Of a DNA stretch of 64,000 nt, positions 52,592 to 60,387 are shown piece by piece. Position numbers and translations under genes: made by a program. This stretch comes from Gammaproteobacteria bacterium UBA2675. GTDB lineage: Bacteria > Pseudomonadota > Gammaproteobacteria > Pseudomonadales > Pseudohongiellaceae. Every line of letters starts with the position of its first letter. Position 1 is the stretch's first letter. The stretch spans positions 113,110 through 177,109 of the forward strand of contig DEMH01000003.1 of assembly GCA_002354805.1 (NCBI GenBank). Direction: 5' to 3'. The notes under the pieces are model-generated. The model was not told the DNA's origin. It ran no database searches and saw only the letters and a program-made list of their open reading frames with translations.

Positions 52592-53200
52592 TTAGCGCCA
52601 AAGTTTTCTAGCAATTTTGCGCTCTTCGCCCCCAACTGCATCGGCATAAATGGCCGTGGTGGCAAGGTCAGCATGGCCGAGCCAGCGCTGCACAAGGTTC
52701 AGCGGAATTCCCACCTCAATGGCAGCAATGGCAAACCCGTGCCGCAAGCCCTTGGCTGTAGCCTGCACCCCATGAATACCAGCTTTTTCCATCACCTGCT
52801 TAACATACCGATAAGCCGTCATGCGGCTCCAGCCCCAAATAGGGGTATCGCTGCTGCTGCCATCGATAATGCCGAATGTAGCCGCCAAATGCTGTAGCAG
52901 CTCTTCTGATACTGGCACCGCCCGAAACACGCCGTCACGGCGCTTTTTAAGGCTTTCAAACACAATCATGCCGCCTGCTAGGTCAATCCGCTCAGGGGTA
53001 AGCTCCAAAGCTTCACTTATGCGGCAACCCGTTTCATGCAGCACCCAGCAAAAGGCATAAATCTCGTCACTTGCTTCGGCTGCCTGAGCTTTAAACCGCT
53101 TTCTTTCTTCCGAATTTAAATACTTCCGCTGCCCTGACTTGTCATAAAGGCTGGGCATTGCCCTACTGCTTAAATGTTTAATTTCATCTTCCTCAATCAA
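52592..53200 (-). CDS. Tyrosine recombinase/integrase (catalytic domain only)
   Basis: A 202-residue site-specific recombinase with no N-terminal core-binding domain. Catalytic residues: R60 (GCRISEAL), K85/K86, KxxR at 150-153 (where many relatives have HxxR), H176 (WLGHADL) and nucleophile Y185 (TTAIYAD). The KGLRHGF form with Lys in place of His recurs in this compact branch, so I do not regard it as broken. A TTG start at 53200 has GAGG 10 bases upstream; ATG 53158 is an alternative whose N terminus (PSLYDKSGQRKYL) also fits. Two 25-bp sites flank the gene. Likely the island's integrase, though a second one could exist outside the window. Confidence 0.88.
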   Translation of the reverse strand: MIEEDEIKHLSSRAMPSLYDKSGQRKYLNSEERKRFKAQAAEASDEIYAFCWVLHETGCRISEALELTPERIDLAGGMIVFESLKKRRDGVFRAVPVSEELLQHLAATFGIIDGSSSDTPIWGWSRMTAYRYVKQVMEKAGIHGVQATAKGLRHGFAIAAIEVGIPLNLVQRWLGHADLATTAIYADAVGGEERKIARKLWR

Positions 53201-53241
53201 AGTTTCGCAACCTCAAGATTAACCAGAGCTGAACGGGCGGC

Positions 53242-53266
53242 GATACCGAATTCAGTATTCTGTAAC
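53242..53266. repeat. 25-bp near-palindromic site, copy 2 (upstream of integrase)
   Basis: GATACCGAAT-TCAGT-ATTCTGTAAC. It differs from copy 1 only at three positions of the central pentamer, which is inverted. It lies 41 bases before the integrase start, where a promoter or operator would be expected. Confidence 0.85.
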
Positions 53267-53278
53267 AGCACTTCGGGT

Positions 53279-53301
53279 GAGGTGTTTAGCTTAAACACCT
53301 C
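53279..53301. repeat. 10-bp hairpin upstream of the secreted-protein gene
   Basis: GAGGTGTTTA and TAAACACCTC form a perfect stem with a 3-base loop, followed shortly by a short T-run (ggttttt). It could be a terminator for readthrough from the left or part of the leader of the next operon. Confidence 0.5.
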
Positions 53302-53357
53302 TGATTCTTGGGTTTTTCAAGGAGTGTCTGGCTTCAGGCGCTATGAGGAAACATCAT

Positions 53358-54221
53358 ATGAAATACGTAATCTCTGCGATGCTTGGCATGCTGTTTATTG
53401 CCTCGGCAGCATCTGCACAAACTGGTGCTGACGAAGCCCATTATCTGAACGGTCTTGACGTTGCATTTGTGTACTACGGCACTTCGGGAGAAGACGTCCC
53501 TTGGGACAATCTGGCAAATTTCTACGCGGATTACAGAAGCGCCAGCAATGAGTTTGAAAAGCGAGACTTATTGGTGCAATACCGCACGGCCATGCAAAGC
53601 GTTACTGATGCTGGGCGCTACAGCTTTTTGACCGAAAGCTATCTGGAAGAGTACGACTTTGAAAATGAAGAGTATGAACTGGATTTGGTAGATGGCTCTA
53701 TGTTTCCTATCAATATTCCTAACATGCGCGGCGAGAATTTTGGAATTCGCTTTTTGAATATGGATAACGTCCGCAAATGGTCTATCCCTGCAAATGAAGC
53801 CAGAGAGGTTGCTGAGAAGGCTGGCGGGCGTCATGTCCTACTGAGCTTCCACTTTGAGCCAGTTGCCGCAAAGCTGTCGGCTTACGGCAATCGCATGTAC
53901 CGCATGGTTGACGTGAATGTTGTAAAAGTACGTGTGCTGAACAGCAGCAGAGAACTGGTAGGGGCGTTTTCCCCTGAGGCCGTGGCCTATGTGGCCGAAG
54001 TGCCAGCCCCAGCGCCAGAGCCAGAGCGTGAAATGACAGCAGACGAACGCATGCAGGAATTGCTGGATAGAACATCGGGCGCTGGAAGTTTGTGGCGCAT
54101 TCGTGCAGAGACGCAGCGACAAGCAGAAGAGCGCCTAAGAGCCAATGTTGAAGAAGCAGGTGAATGCATTGAGCGTTATGGCTTCAGCGAGTGCGAGCGT
54201 CGTCTGGGCGGCAGACCATAA
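53358..54221 (+). CDS. Secreted hypothetical protein
   Basis: A 287-residue exported protein of unknown family. The signal peptide is clear (about 1-21, ending ASAASAQ). The mature part is acidic, with NFGIRFLNMDNVRKWSI and HVLLSFHFEPVAA hinting at a beta-rich fold. A proline-rich hinge (PAPAPEPE) leads to a charged, coiled-coil-like C-terminal helix ending in two cysteines (ECIERYGFSEC). ATG 53358 is preferred over 53343 because GAGGA lies 9 bases before it. First gene of a three-gene envelope operon, 18 bases before the next. Confidence 0.75.
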   Translation: MKYVISAMLGMLFIASAASAQTGADEAHYLNGLDVAFVYYGTSGEDVPWDNLANFYADYRSASNEFEKRDLLVQYRTAMQSVTDAGRYSFLTESYLEEYDFENEEYELDLVDGSMFPINIPNMRGENFGIRFLNMDNVRKWSIPANEAREVAEKAGGRHVLLSFHFEPVAAKLSAYGNRMYRMVDVNVVKVRVLNSSRELVGAFSPEAVAYVAEVPAPAPEPEREMTADERMQELLDRTSGAGSLWRIRAETQRQAEERLRANVEEAGECIERYGFSECERRLGGRP

Positions 54222-54239
54222 GATTAGGAGTGCGAAAGT

Positions 54240-54632
54240 ATGAGCAATATTAAAGACAAATATAATAAGGAACTGGCAACCTTGATGACGCTCAGAACTA
54301 TGGTTTTAGCCACGAGCGGGATATTTATTGCAGGACTTTTACTGTTCTACTACAAGCTTCAGCAGACCTCAGATTTTGCCATGCGGTATGACACTCAAGC
54401 ACAAGAACAAATCGGCATGTGGGGTCTGATGCTGACGGGAATATTTTTTGTTGCCCTGCTTTTTTCTGGCTATCTGATTAACCGCAAGAAAGCATTTCGT
54501 AGTACTCGGGCTGAGTATAGTGCTTATCTGGCGTCAACCATGGCGGCCGCCAGAGACAACAAAGACACCAGCGCTGAGATTGAAACTGAACTGGCGCTGC
54601 GAGAGCTGCAAGCTTTGAAGTGGGGGAAATAA
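54240..54632 (+). CDS. Two-helix membrane protein of unknown function
   Basis: A 130-residue protein with two membrane helices (about 20-42 and 60-82) and a charged C-terminal tail (about 85-130) that is probably cytoplasmic and helical. No family recognised. The start is supported by AGGAG upstream. It sits between the secreted protein and the lipoprotein, three bases from the latter, so the three products probably act together at the envelope. Confidence 0.75.
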   Translation: MSNIKDKYNKELATLMTLRTMVLATSGIFIAGLLLFYYKLQQTSDFAMRYDTQAQEQIGMWGLMLTGIFFVALLFSGYLINRKKAFRSTRAEYSAYLASTMAAARDNKDTSAEIETELALRELQALKWGK

Positions 54633-54635
54633 ACC

Positions 54636-55175
54636 ATGGCTCACTATAAAAAAGCAATTGCAGGTCTTATGTTTGGTTTGCCTGTTTTGCTCACAGGCTG
54701 TGCTGATTTTACGTTACCCGTACCCAGCGGCGGCAGCATGATGTCTGCCAACTGCACGTCCATGGGTAATCAGTATTACGGCTCACAGTCGTGGGTGATT
54801 AACACGTTTATTGTTGGCACACCTGTGCAGCACGAAATCATTCAACATGTGGCAGAGTTTGCGCCGCAAGGAAGTTGGGCAGCAAATTCGGTAGAAATTA
54901 GTACGATACCCACAGTGCCAGCAGCAACCAGTAATAATCAGCAGTGGGCTCTGAACATGGCAAGCATTGATGTGAATGTCAATGCAATGGTCACGCGCAA
55001 AACAGCCAGTGCTTCAACATCACGGGTTGATTTGCTGATGTTCTTCAAAGTGTTTGACCACTGCTCGCCCAGCGGGCGGGAATACACAATTCCAATGTGG
55101 GCGGTAAAAGACCCTCAAATTGGTGCATGGATACCGCAGGTAGACCCCAGCCGTTTCAGTGCACGGGGGTTTTAG
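54636..55175 (+). CDS. Predicted lipoprotein of unknown function
   Basis: A 179-residue protein with a lipoprotein signal; the lipobox is LLTGC with Cys22. The mature part starts with DFTLPVPSGGSM and has one more cysteine pair candidate (ANCTSMG and DHCSPSG). No family recognised. Last gene of the envelope trio, followed by a strong terminator. Its pairing with a secreted and a two-helix membrane protein resembles accessory surface or entry-exclusion functions of conjugative elements, but nothing in the sequence proves that. Confidence 0.75.
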   Translation: MAHYKKAIAGLMFGLPVLLTGCADFTLPVPSGGSMMSANCTSMGNQYYGSQSWVINTFIVGTPVQHEIIQHVAEFAPQGSWAANSVEISTIPTVPAATSNNQQWALNMASIDVNVNAMVTRKTASASTSRVDLLMFFKVFDHCSPSGREYTIPMWAVKDPQIGAWIPQVDPSRFSARGF

Positions 55176-55211
55176 CCTGTCGTGCAACTGGCTTTTCAAT
55201 AAGATTCAAAT

Positions 55212-55238
55212 AAAAGGGGGCATGACGCCCCCTTTTTT
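55212..55238. terminator. Bidirectional rho-independent terminator
   Basis: AAAAGGGGGC and GCCCCCTTTT form a perfect stem with loop ATGAC and A/T runs on both sides, between the lipoprotein gene and the convergent coupling-protein gene. Confidence 0.93.
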
Positions 55239-55243
55239 GTCCG

Positions 55244-56767
55244 CTAGTATTTCCCCCAGAACCGCCACTCCAGCGGGTCAAAGTAGCGTATCTTTTTTGC
55301 CTTGATTGGCGGCACAGATTGCACAAACAGCAATTGCTGCTTGGGGCGCATGGCCATCACTTCTGCTGGCGTCATCAAGTCACGGCCAGACTCATAGGCA
55401 CTGGACTGGTAGCTGCCAGACAGTAGCCTGATAGGCAGCTTGCCGCTTCTGCCTGCTGACTTCATTCTGATGGTTGTGGCACCCATCATGTCAGACAGCA
55501 GTTTGGCTGTTTCAGGGTCTTGCACGTTAAAGGCCTGACGCACGGCGCAGTTGGCCACGATTGACCGTGCCTTGGGGTAGGTCTTGGCCAGTTGGTCAAG
55601 GTCTTGTACAAACAGCCACAGCTTTGCGCGGTAGCCAGCCAGATACCCGATGCCTTCTTCAATCGGGCGCATGTAGCCAAGCGCTGGCAGCTCGTCCAGC
55701 AAAAACAGCACTTCATACGGAGTGCTATTTACCCTGCGGGTCATCATGGCGGTGCACAGGCCAACCATCATGCGCAAATAGGGACGGTAGCTGTCCAGAT
55801 ACTCAGGCGGTATGACTAGATAGAGCGAGCATATGCCGTCTTTCAGCTCTTCCAGCTTGAATGTAGAGCTTGAGGTTATCTTTGCCAGCAATGGGCTTTC
55901 AAATACCTCGGTTGCCCCTTGGGCGGTGGATATGACGCCGCTGCGCTCTTTCTCCGACTTCTGCGAAAAGCCAGAGGCAATGCGGCTGACGGCAGGGTGC
56001 GGGCTGTTTGCCATTTGAGCGAGGGTCAGCTCAAAGCCCTCAAGGTCGTTCATCAGCAGTTGGCGGATATGGGCTGGGTTTTTGTCGCCTTCCTTCCCGT
56101 GGTGCATAACGTACAGCACAAGGCCTGTAATCAGCATTCTGGCCTCTCTGTCCCAGTGGCTAGGCTCATGCCCATCTGGTACCACCAGCATTTCAGCAAT
56201 CAGGCGGGTGTCGTCCACCTCATAAGGGCTGCCAACTCTAATAAAATCAAAAGGATTGTAGGCGGCACGGGCATTAAGTGTTTCATCAAACGGGGCAAGG
56301 GCATACACTTGCCCCAGTCGGCGCCGATAGCTGCCAGTAATAGCAAGGTTTTCGCCCTTAATATCGGTAACAACCACGCTGCCGCGCCAGCTCAGCAGGG
56401 TGGGGATAACACACCCCACACCCTTGCCAGAACGGGTAGGGGCAAAGGTCAGCAGGTGGCCGTCACCGCTGTAGCGGAGAGTGCGGCCAGCCTTCCTGCC
56501 CAAGATAATCCCCCGATTGGCGAATAGACGCGCACGGGCAATATCGTCAAAATCGGCAAACCGAGCAGTACCATGGCTGGAGGGAGGGGGTAGCAGCAGT
56601 ACCACCAGTTGCTTTGCCAGTACCGATACCATGGCAAACAGGCTGGCAGCAATAACGGCCAGCGCTGGCTGAACACTTAAGGCAAGGTAAGTGCCTGCCG
56701 CAACTAAGGCAGGCAAACCCTGCCAGATAAGGGCAGATATGCCCAGTGCTAAACGAAATGCAAACAT
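55244..56767 (-). CDS. VirD4/TraG-type conjugative coupling protein (T4CP)
   Basis: An inner-membrane ATPase that brings the relaxase-DNA complex to a type IV secretion channel. 507 residues: membrane helices at about 5-30 and 34-60, HGTARFAD typical for the family, Walker A APTRSGKGVG at 109-118, Walker B LFLLDELPALG and a normal C-terminal end (RPKQQLLFVQSVPPIKAKKIRY). It is shorter than VirD4 (about 650) because the all-alpha/tail parts are small. No relaxase or VirB gene is in the window. A hairpin covers its ribosome binding site. Confidence 0.93.
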   Translation of the reverse strand: MFAFRLALGISALIWQGLPALVAAGTYLALSVQPALAVIAASLFAMVSVLAKQLVVLLLPPPSSHGTARFADFDDIARARLFANRGIILGRKAGRTLRYSGDGHLLTFAPTRSGKGVGCVIPTLLSWRGSVVVTDIKGENLAITGSYRRRLGQVYALAPFDETLNARAAYNPFDFIRVGSPYEVDDTRLIAEMLVVPDGHEPSHWDREARMLITGLVLYVMHHGKEGDKNPAHIRQLLMNDLEGFELTLAQMANSPHPAVSRIASGFSQKSEKERSGVISTAQGATEVFESPLLAKITSSSTFKLEELKDGICSLYLVIPPEYLDSYRPYLRMMVGLCTAMMTRRVNSTPYEVLFLLDELPALGYMRPIEEGIGYLAGYRAKLWLFVQDLDQLAKTYPKARSIVANCAVRQAFNVQDPETAKLLSDMMGATTIRMKSAGRSGKLPIRLLSGSYQSSAYESGRDLMTPAEVMAMRPKQQLLFVQSVPPIKAKKIRYFDPLEWRFWGKY

Positions 56768-56774
56768 GATAATT

Positions 56775-56804
56775 AGCTCCTATGTTTAATTACTCATAGG
56801 GGCT
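56775..56804 (-). promoter_or_regulatory. Hairpin over the T4CP ribosome binding site
   Basis: AGCTCCTATG (56775-56784) and CATAGGGGCT (56795-56804) pair with one wobble. On the mRNA, the AGGAG site of the coupling-protein gene lies in one arm, so folding would hide it and lower translation. Confidence 0.55.
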
Positions 56805-56951
56805 TATGGCTGGGGCGCATTAGTCTAAAAACTGTTGAGTATGCACATAATAAAAAGAGACATTATTGATGAATTTGCTAAATAACATTGACAGAAAAAA
56901 GCAATGAGATTTGAGTTAGCCGACATTCTAAAGCGCATCAAATTTCTTTTT

Positions 56952-56957
56952 TATAAT
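56952..56957 (+). promoter_or_regulatory. -10 box of the ASCH operon
   Basis: A perfect TATAAT lies 18 bases before ATG 56975 and 39 before ATG 56996. No good -35 hexamer is found at 16-18 bases, so an activator may be needed. No ribosome binding site is seen for the first gene; the transcript leader would be short. Confidence 0.4.
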
Positions 56958-56995
56958 GACAGCGCTGGCTTCAAATGAGAATATTTAAATTGACC

Positions 56996-57337
56996 ATGAA
57001 AAGACACATAATGCATGCCGAAACGAAGTACTTTGATCTGCTTGAAAATGGTAGCAAGAAATTTGAATTTAGGCTTAATGACGAAAAAAGAAAAAATATA
57101 ACCGTAGGTGACGTGATTGAGTTCAGATGCACAGAAAATCCATCAAGAGTAACGATTTCCAAAGTGGTCGGTATTAAAAAAAGTAAAGATTTTGAATTCT
57201 TGCTTAGAGATATAAGACAAGGCGCGATAGGAGGAATAAAAAAAATCGAACAAATAAAAAAGCTGAATGAAATATATTCAAAAGAAAAAATTAATGACTA
57301 TGGTGTCATGGCGATAGAATTAGGGAAATGTGATTAA
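56996..57337 (+). CDS. ASCH-domain protein 1
   Basis: A 113-residue single-domain protein of the ASCH superfamily, a PUA-like fold that binds RNA or nucleotides. The signature GxKxxExR is complete: G19-S-K21-K-F-E24-F-R26. It is followed by NDEKRKNITVGDVIEFRC, the usual strand pair. ATG 56996 is chosen because homologues start about 18 residues before the motif; ATG 56975 is possible. Its stop shares one base with the next ATG (TAATG). First gene of a four-gene A+T-rich operon that differs visibly in composition from its GC-richer neighbours. Confidence 0.82.
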   Translation: MKRHIMHAETKYFDLLENGSKKFEFRLNDEKRKNITVGDVIEFRCTENPSRVTISKVVGIKKSKDFEFLLRDIRQGAIGGIKKIEQIKKLNEIYSKEKINDYGVMAIELGKCD

Positions 57338-57762
57338 TGGCAAAAATAGTTCTCAGCATAAAACCTCAGTACACTAATTTAATATTAAGCGGTGAAAAAA
57401 CTGTTGAGTTAAGACGCGTTGTCCCTTCAAGTTTACAGATCGGAAGCGAGATAATTATTTATTCAACAAGTCCAGTAAAACATATAGTAGCCATCGCCAA
57501 AGTAAAAAAAATAGAACATCACCGACTGGACAACCTTTGGAAAAAGGTTGGAAAACTTTCTGGAATAACAGCTGATTTTTTCTATCAATACTTCAGCGGA
57601 TTAGAGGCAGGCTTTGGGCTTGTCCTAGAAGAAGTAAAAATATTAGAAGAACCACTAGCACTAAGTTCGCTGAGAGAATCTATCGGGTTCACGCCCCCAC
57701 AGTCTTTTAGTTACGCGGCTCCAGAGTTGCAAGATTACCTAGCACAAGCAGAGTATGCGTAA
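57337..57762 (+). CDS. ASCH-domain protein 2
   Basis: A 141-residue ASCH/PUA-like protein, a second domain type distinct from its neighbour: the motif is G19-E-K21-T-V-E24-L-R26, preceded by SIKPQYTNLILS. The following IGSEIIIYSTSPVKHIVAIAKV matches the ASCH sheet. A helical C-terminal part (about 75-141) may bind a partner. TAATG junctions join it on both sides to the neighbouring genes. Members of this superfamily are proposed to recognise RNA or modified nucleotides. Confidence 0.85.
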   Translation: MAKIVLSIKPQYTNLILSGEKTVELRRVVPSSLQIGSEIIIYSTSPVKHIVAIAKVKKIEHHRLDNLWKKVGKLSGITADFFYQYFSGLEAGFGLVLEEVKILEEPLALSSLRESIGFTPPQSFSYAAPELQDYLAQAEYA

Positions 57763-59273
57763 TGCTAAACAAAGTTCTCATTGATACTAATATTATTATT
57801 GGTCTTGAGGACAACAAAGAAGTAAATGTCGCATATTCTGAAATGCTGGCATTGTGCGGCAAGCATGGAATATCTATCAGAATACATGAGTCATCAAAGG
57901 CAGATATTGAGAGAGACAAAGATTCAGGCCGAAAAGCCATTACATTATCCAAGCTTAAGAAATATCAAGTTCTTAGTAAGACCCCTAGAAGTAAAGAAGA
58001 AAAAGAAAAAATATTCGGTAAAATAAAATCACCGAACGATGATATTGATACTGACTTATTAGTTAGCTTAGGAATAGGTGTCGTTGATATTCTCGTAACA
58101 GAGGACAAGGAGCTTGCTAAAAGAGTTGGCAATAACCCTCTTGGAGAACGTGTCTTTACTGTAAATTCGGCATTATTTCACTTGAAGGCCTTATTTGAGG
58201 CTGAGACTGTTGAATACCCACACGTTGTAGATAAAACTTGTAATCAACTAGACACTAGCGACTCCTTCTTTGATTCGCTGCGCACAGACTATGACGACTT
58301 TGATAACTGGCTCGCAAGCTGCGTAAGGAAGGAGCGGGATTGTTGGTGCATTGAGAGTGAGAAGAAGCTGGGTGGTCTAATTATATACAAAAAGGAATCC
58401 ACCAATAATCCTGATGAAGCTAAAGAGTTGCATGATCTTGGTGTTCCCGGCAATCAAGTCTTAAAAATATGCCTGTTTAAGATGGGCGATGATATGAGAG
58501 GTGGTAAGTATGGTGAGCAACTATTAAAGAAGAGCATGGATCATGGATTCAGAAACTCGTTTGACTCTATGTATCTAACCACTTTTGAACGGCAAGAAGA
58601 GCTTATTAAACTTATACAAAGGTTTGGGTTTATACGGGGCAACGACAAAGGCAAAGAGAGGGTATATTACAAGTTTTGCAAACCAGCAGCAGATGAATTC
58701 TATGGAATTGAATATCACAAGAAGTACTGGCCAGCAATTAGGGCAATAAATCAAAAATTTTATATTGTACCAGTCAAGCCAAATTTTCATGACAGACTGT
58801 TTCCAGAGATTACTCATAAGTTTAGTCCGCAACTTAGTCTTAATTTTTCGTTGAATAGAGAGTCTTTGATTCCCGGAAATGCGATCAGAAAGGTTTATGT
58901 ATCCCAGTCCAACATAAAGGAAATGAACCCGGGAAGCATATTGCTTTTCTATAGATCGTCCGACAGTTGCCTGACCTCTGTAGGCGTTCTTGAAAGTTTT
59001 ACTGTAGTGAATGACATGCAGGCTATGAAAGCTGCTGTAGGAATTAGATCCGTGTATCGGGATGACGAATTGTCAGGAATGATATCCGAGGCTAAATCTG
59101 CCAAGGTGCTAAATTTTTACTACTCTCAGAATTTAGAAGAGCATCTGTCTTTCAGCGAAATGTTAGGTAAAGGGATACTAAAAGGTGCACCCCAGTCAAT
59201 TTCTCGATTAGATGGCGGAAAGTTAATGGCTGCTCTGCACCAATCAGATAAAGGAGTTTTCTTTGAAAAGTGA
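57762..59273 (+). CDS. PIN - GNAT - PUA/ASCH-like three-domain protein
   Basis: A 503-residue cytoplasmic protein. Residues 1-145 form a PIN nuclease-like domain: D8 in VLIDTNIIIGLED, E50-type acid in KADIERD, D96/D98 in DIDTD and D116 in LVTEDKELAKR. These are the four acidic positions that bind metal in PIN RNases. Residues about 165-310 look like a GNAT acetyltransferase (KICLFKMGDDMRGGKYGEQLLKK, motif A partly conserved). Residues about 365-500 look PUA/ASCH-like (RKVYVSQSNIKEMNPGSILLFY). The combination suggests an RNA-targeting effector with acetyl transfer and base recognition. No exact family is known to me. Confidence 0.72.
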   Translation: MLNKVLIDTNIIIGLEDNKEVNVAYSEMLALCGKHGISIRIHESSKADIERDKDSGRKAITLSKLKKYQVLSKTPRSKEEKEKIFGKIKSPNDDIDTDLLVSLGIGVVDILVTEDKELAKRVGNNPLGERVFTVNSALFHLKALFEAETVEYPHVVDKTCNQLDTSDSFFDSLRTDYDDFDNWLASCVRKERDCWCIESEKKLGGLIIYKKESTNNPDEAKELHDLGVPGNQVLKICLFKMGDDMRGGKYGEQLLKKSMDHGFRNSFDSMYLTTFERQEELIKLIQRFGFIRGNDKGKERVYYKFCKPAADEFYGIEYHKKYWPAIRAINQKFYIVPVKPNFHDRLFPEITHKFSPQLSLNFSLNRESLIPGNAIRKVYVSQSNIKEMNPGSILLFYRSSDSCLTSVGVLESFTVVNDMQAMKAAVGIRSVYRDDELSGMISEAKSAKVLNFYYSQNLEEHLSFSEMLGKGILKGAPQSISRLDGGKLMAALHQSDKGVFFEK

Positions 59274-59820
59274 TGTTTGCAGTGTTCTTGTTTTTGGTCT
59301 GCCGGGCTCAGGGAAAACGCACCTTATTAATAGTCTTCAAGAAAAACTTCCTCATTACGAAAGGCTGTCAGGAGGGAGTTTGATAAATGCCGCACTTACT
59401 GAAGAGCAAAGGGACTCTTTGAGGGCGCTCTCATCATCTCTGGTCATTGGCAATCAGGAAATATTGGTCTTTAACTATTGGCGAAAGATTGCGGAAGATA
59501 ATATTTCTCATTTATTTTTTGACGGGCATCTAATGGTGAGGAGTTCCAAAGAAGAAACAATTATCCCTCTGGAGGTTATTCGGAAATTATCTCCTAGGCT
59601 CATGGTTTTTCTTGATGTGCCGGCCGACAAAATACTATCTCAGCGGGTCGCTGATGCAAGTCGCCCAGACAGGGCATCTCAAAATGTGCGCTCACTGGAA
59701 GAAGAAAGATGTGCGCAACTTGGCATATTTACGGATTATGGAAAAGCTCTGGGAGTCGATACAATTGTATTTTCAGGCCGCGATATTGGGGCGTTACTAG
59801 AAAAAATAGAAAAGTTGTAG
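59263..59820 (+). CDS. P-loop nucleoside-monophosphate-kinase-like protein
   Basis: A 185-residue ATP-binding protein. Walker A is GLPGSGKT at 12-19. FDGHLMV near 87 resembles the (V/I)DTH block of archaeal-type adenylate kinases, and MVFLDVPADKILSQRV then SRPDR resembles their LID region. It may phosphorylate or sense a nucleotide. The start is TTG at 59263, with AAGGAG 6 bases upstream, overlapping the previous gene by 11 bases. Last gene of the operon. ATPase or kinase activity is inferred from the fold only. Confidence 0.78.
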   Translation: MKSDVCSVLVFGLPGSGKTHLINSLQEKLPHYERLSGGSLINAALTEEQRDSLRALSSSLVIGNQEILVFNYWRKIAEDNISHLFFDGHLMVRSSKEETIIPLEVIRKLSPRLMVFLDVPADKILSQRVADASRPDRASQNVRSLEEERCAQLGIFTDYGKALGVDTIVFSGRDIGALLEKIEKL

Positions 59821-59889
59821 CATCGGGGCTAAAAATGCGCAGCTACGCCATTTGAGTACCTGCTTTATGTATAATGGATATATCTGGGG

Positions 59890-60387
59890 CTAATCGCCCC
59901 AGACAATGTACTCGGTGCCATTTACGGTGATTTCGGAAATGTCGCCGCCCAGCAGCATGTCGCGGGCAAAGGCTTTGGTGTCAAAGTAGTAGCGCAGTGT
60001 TTCATGGTTTAGTGCGCCAGTCTCTTCTATGAAGTCTTCAGCGTACTGTTCTGCTGTTCCTTCAAACAGGCACACGTCTTCAAGGCGGTCGGTAATTTCT
60101 TCTGCGCTGTAGCCAAAATTGTTGGCCAGATAGATGGCTTTGATGATGTCCTCCTCGCACAAGTCTTCAAATTCTTCGAACCACAATTGCAGGTTAGCCT
60201 GATTGATGCCCAATGCGAGAAACAGCTCGTGATTGTCGCCGTTGATGTATTGGATTTCGTATTCTTCAACGGGCTGGCCGTATTTGTTGGTATGGCTGGC
60301 AGCCTTTTCGCAGTACTCCTCATAAGTGCTGAAGTAGAAGCCAGTGGCGCTGATGTCGTAAGGGGTTGCGTGGTATTGGTTAGTCAT
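59890..60387 (-). CDS. ardA: Antirestriction protein ArdA
   Basis: A DNA-mimic protein that blocks type I restriction enzymes and helps incoming elements survive. 165 residues, strongly acidic (for example EEFEDLCEEDII, EDFIEETGAL) as expected for a mimic of B-form DNA. The N terminus TPYDISATGFYFSTYEEY and the region LANNFGYSAEEI are family features. ATG 60387 is chosen, with GGAGG 8 bases before it; ATG 60393 is too close to that site. Faces the ASCH operon convergently with a 69-base gap. Confidence 0.87.
   Translation of the reverse strand: MTNQYHATPYDISATGFYFSTYEEYCEKAASHTNKYGQPVEEYEIQYINGDNHELFLALGINQANLQLWFEEFEDLCEEDIIKAIYLANNFGYSAEEITDRLEDVCLFEGTAEQYAEDFIEETGALNHETLRYYFDTKAFARDMLLGGDISEITVNGTEYIVWGD

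Noticed and set aside
52592..53200. Integrase as an inactivated pseudogene because Lys replaces the first His of HxxR
   Set aside because: All other catalytic residues are present, the frame is intact, and KGLRH-type sequences recur in compact integrases of this kind.
55919..56527. 202-codon open frame opposite the coupling protein
   Set aside because: Antisense to the Walker A region of a clear VirD4/TraG gene, with no ribosome binding site or domain.
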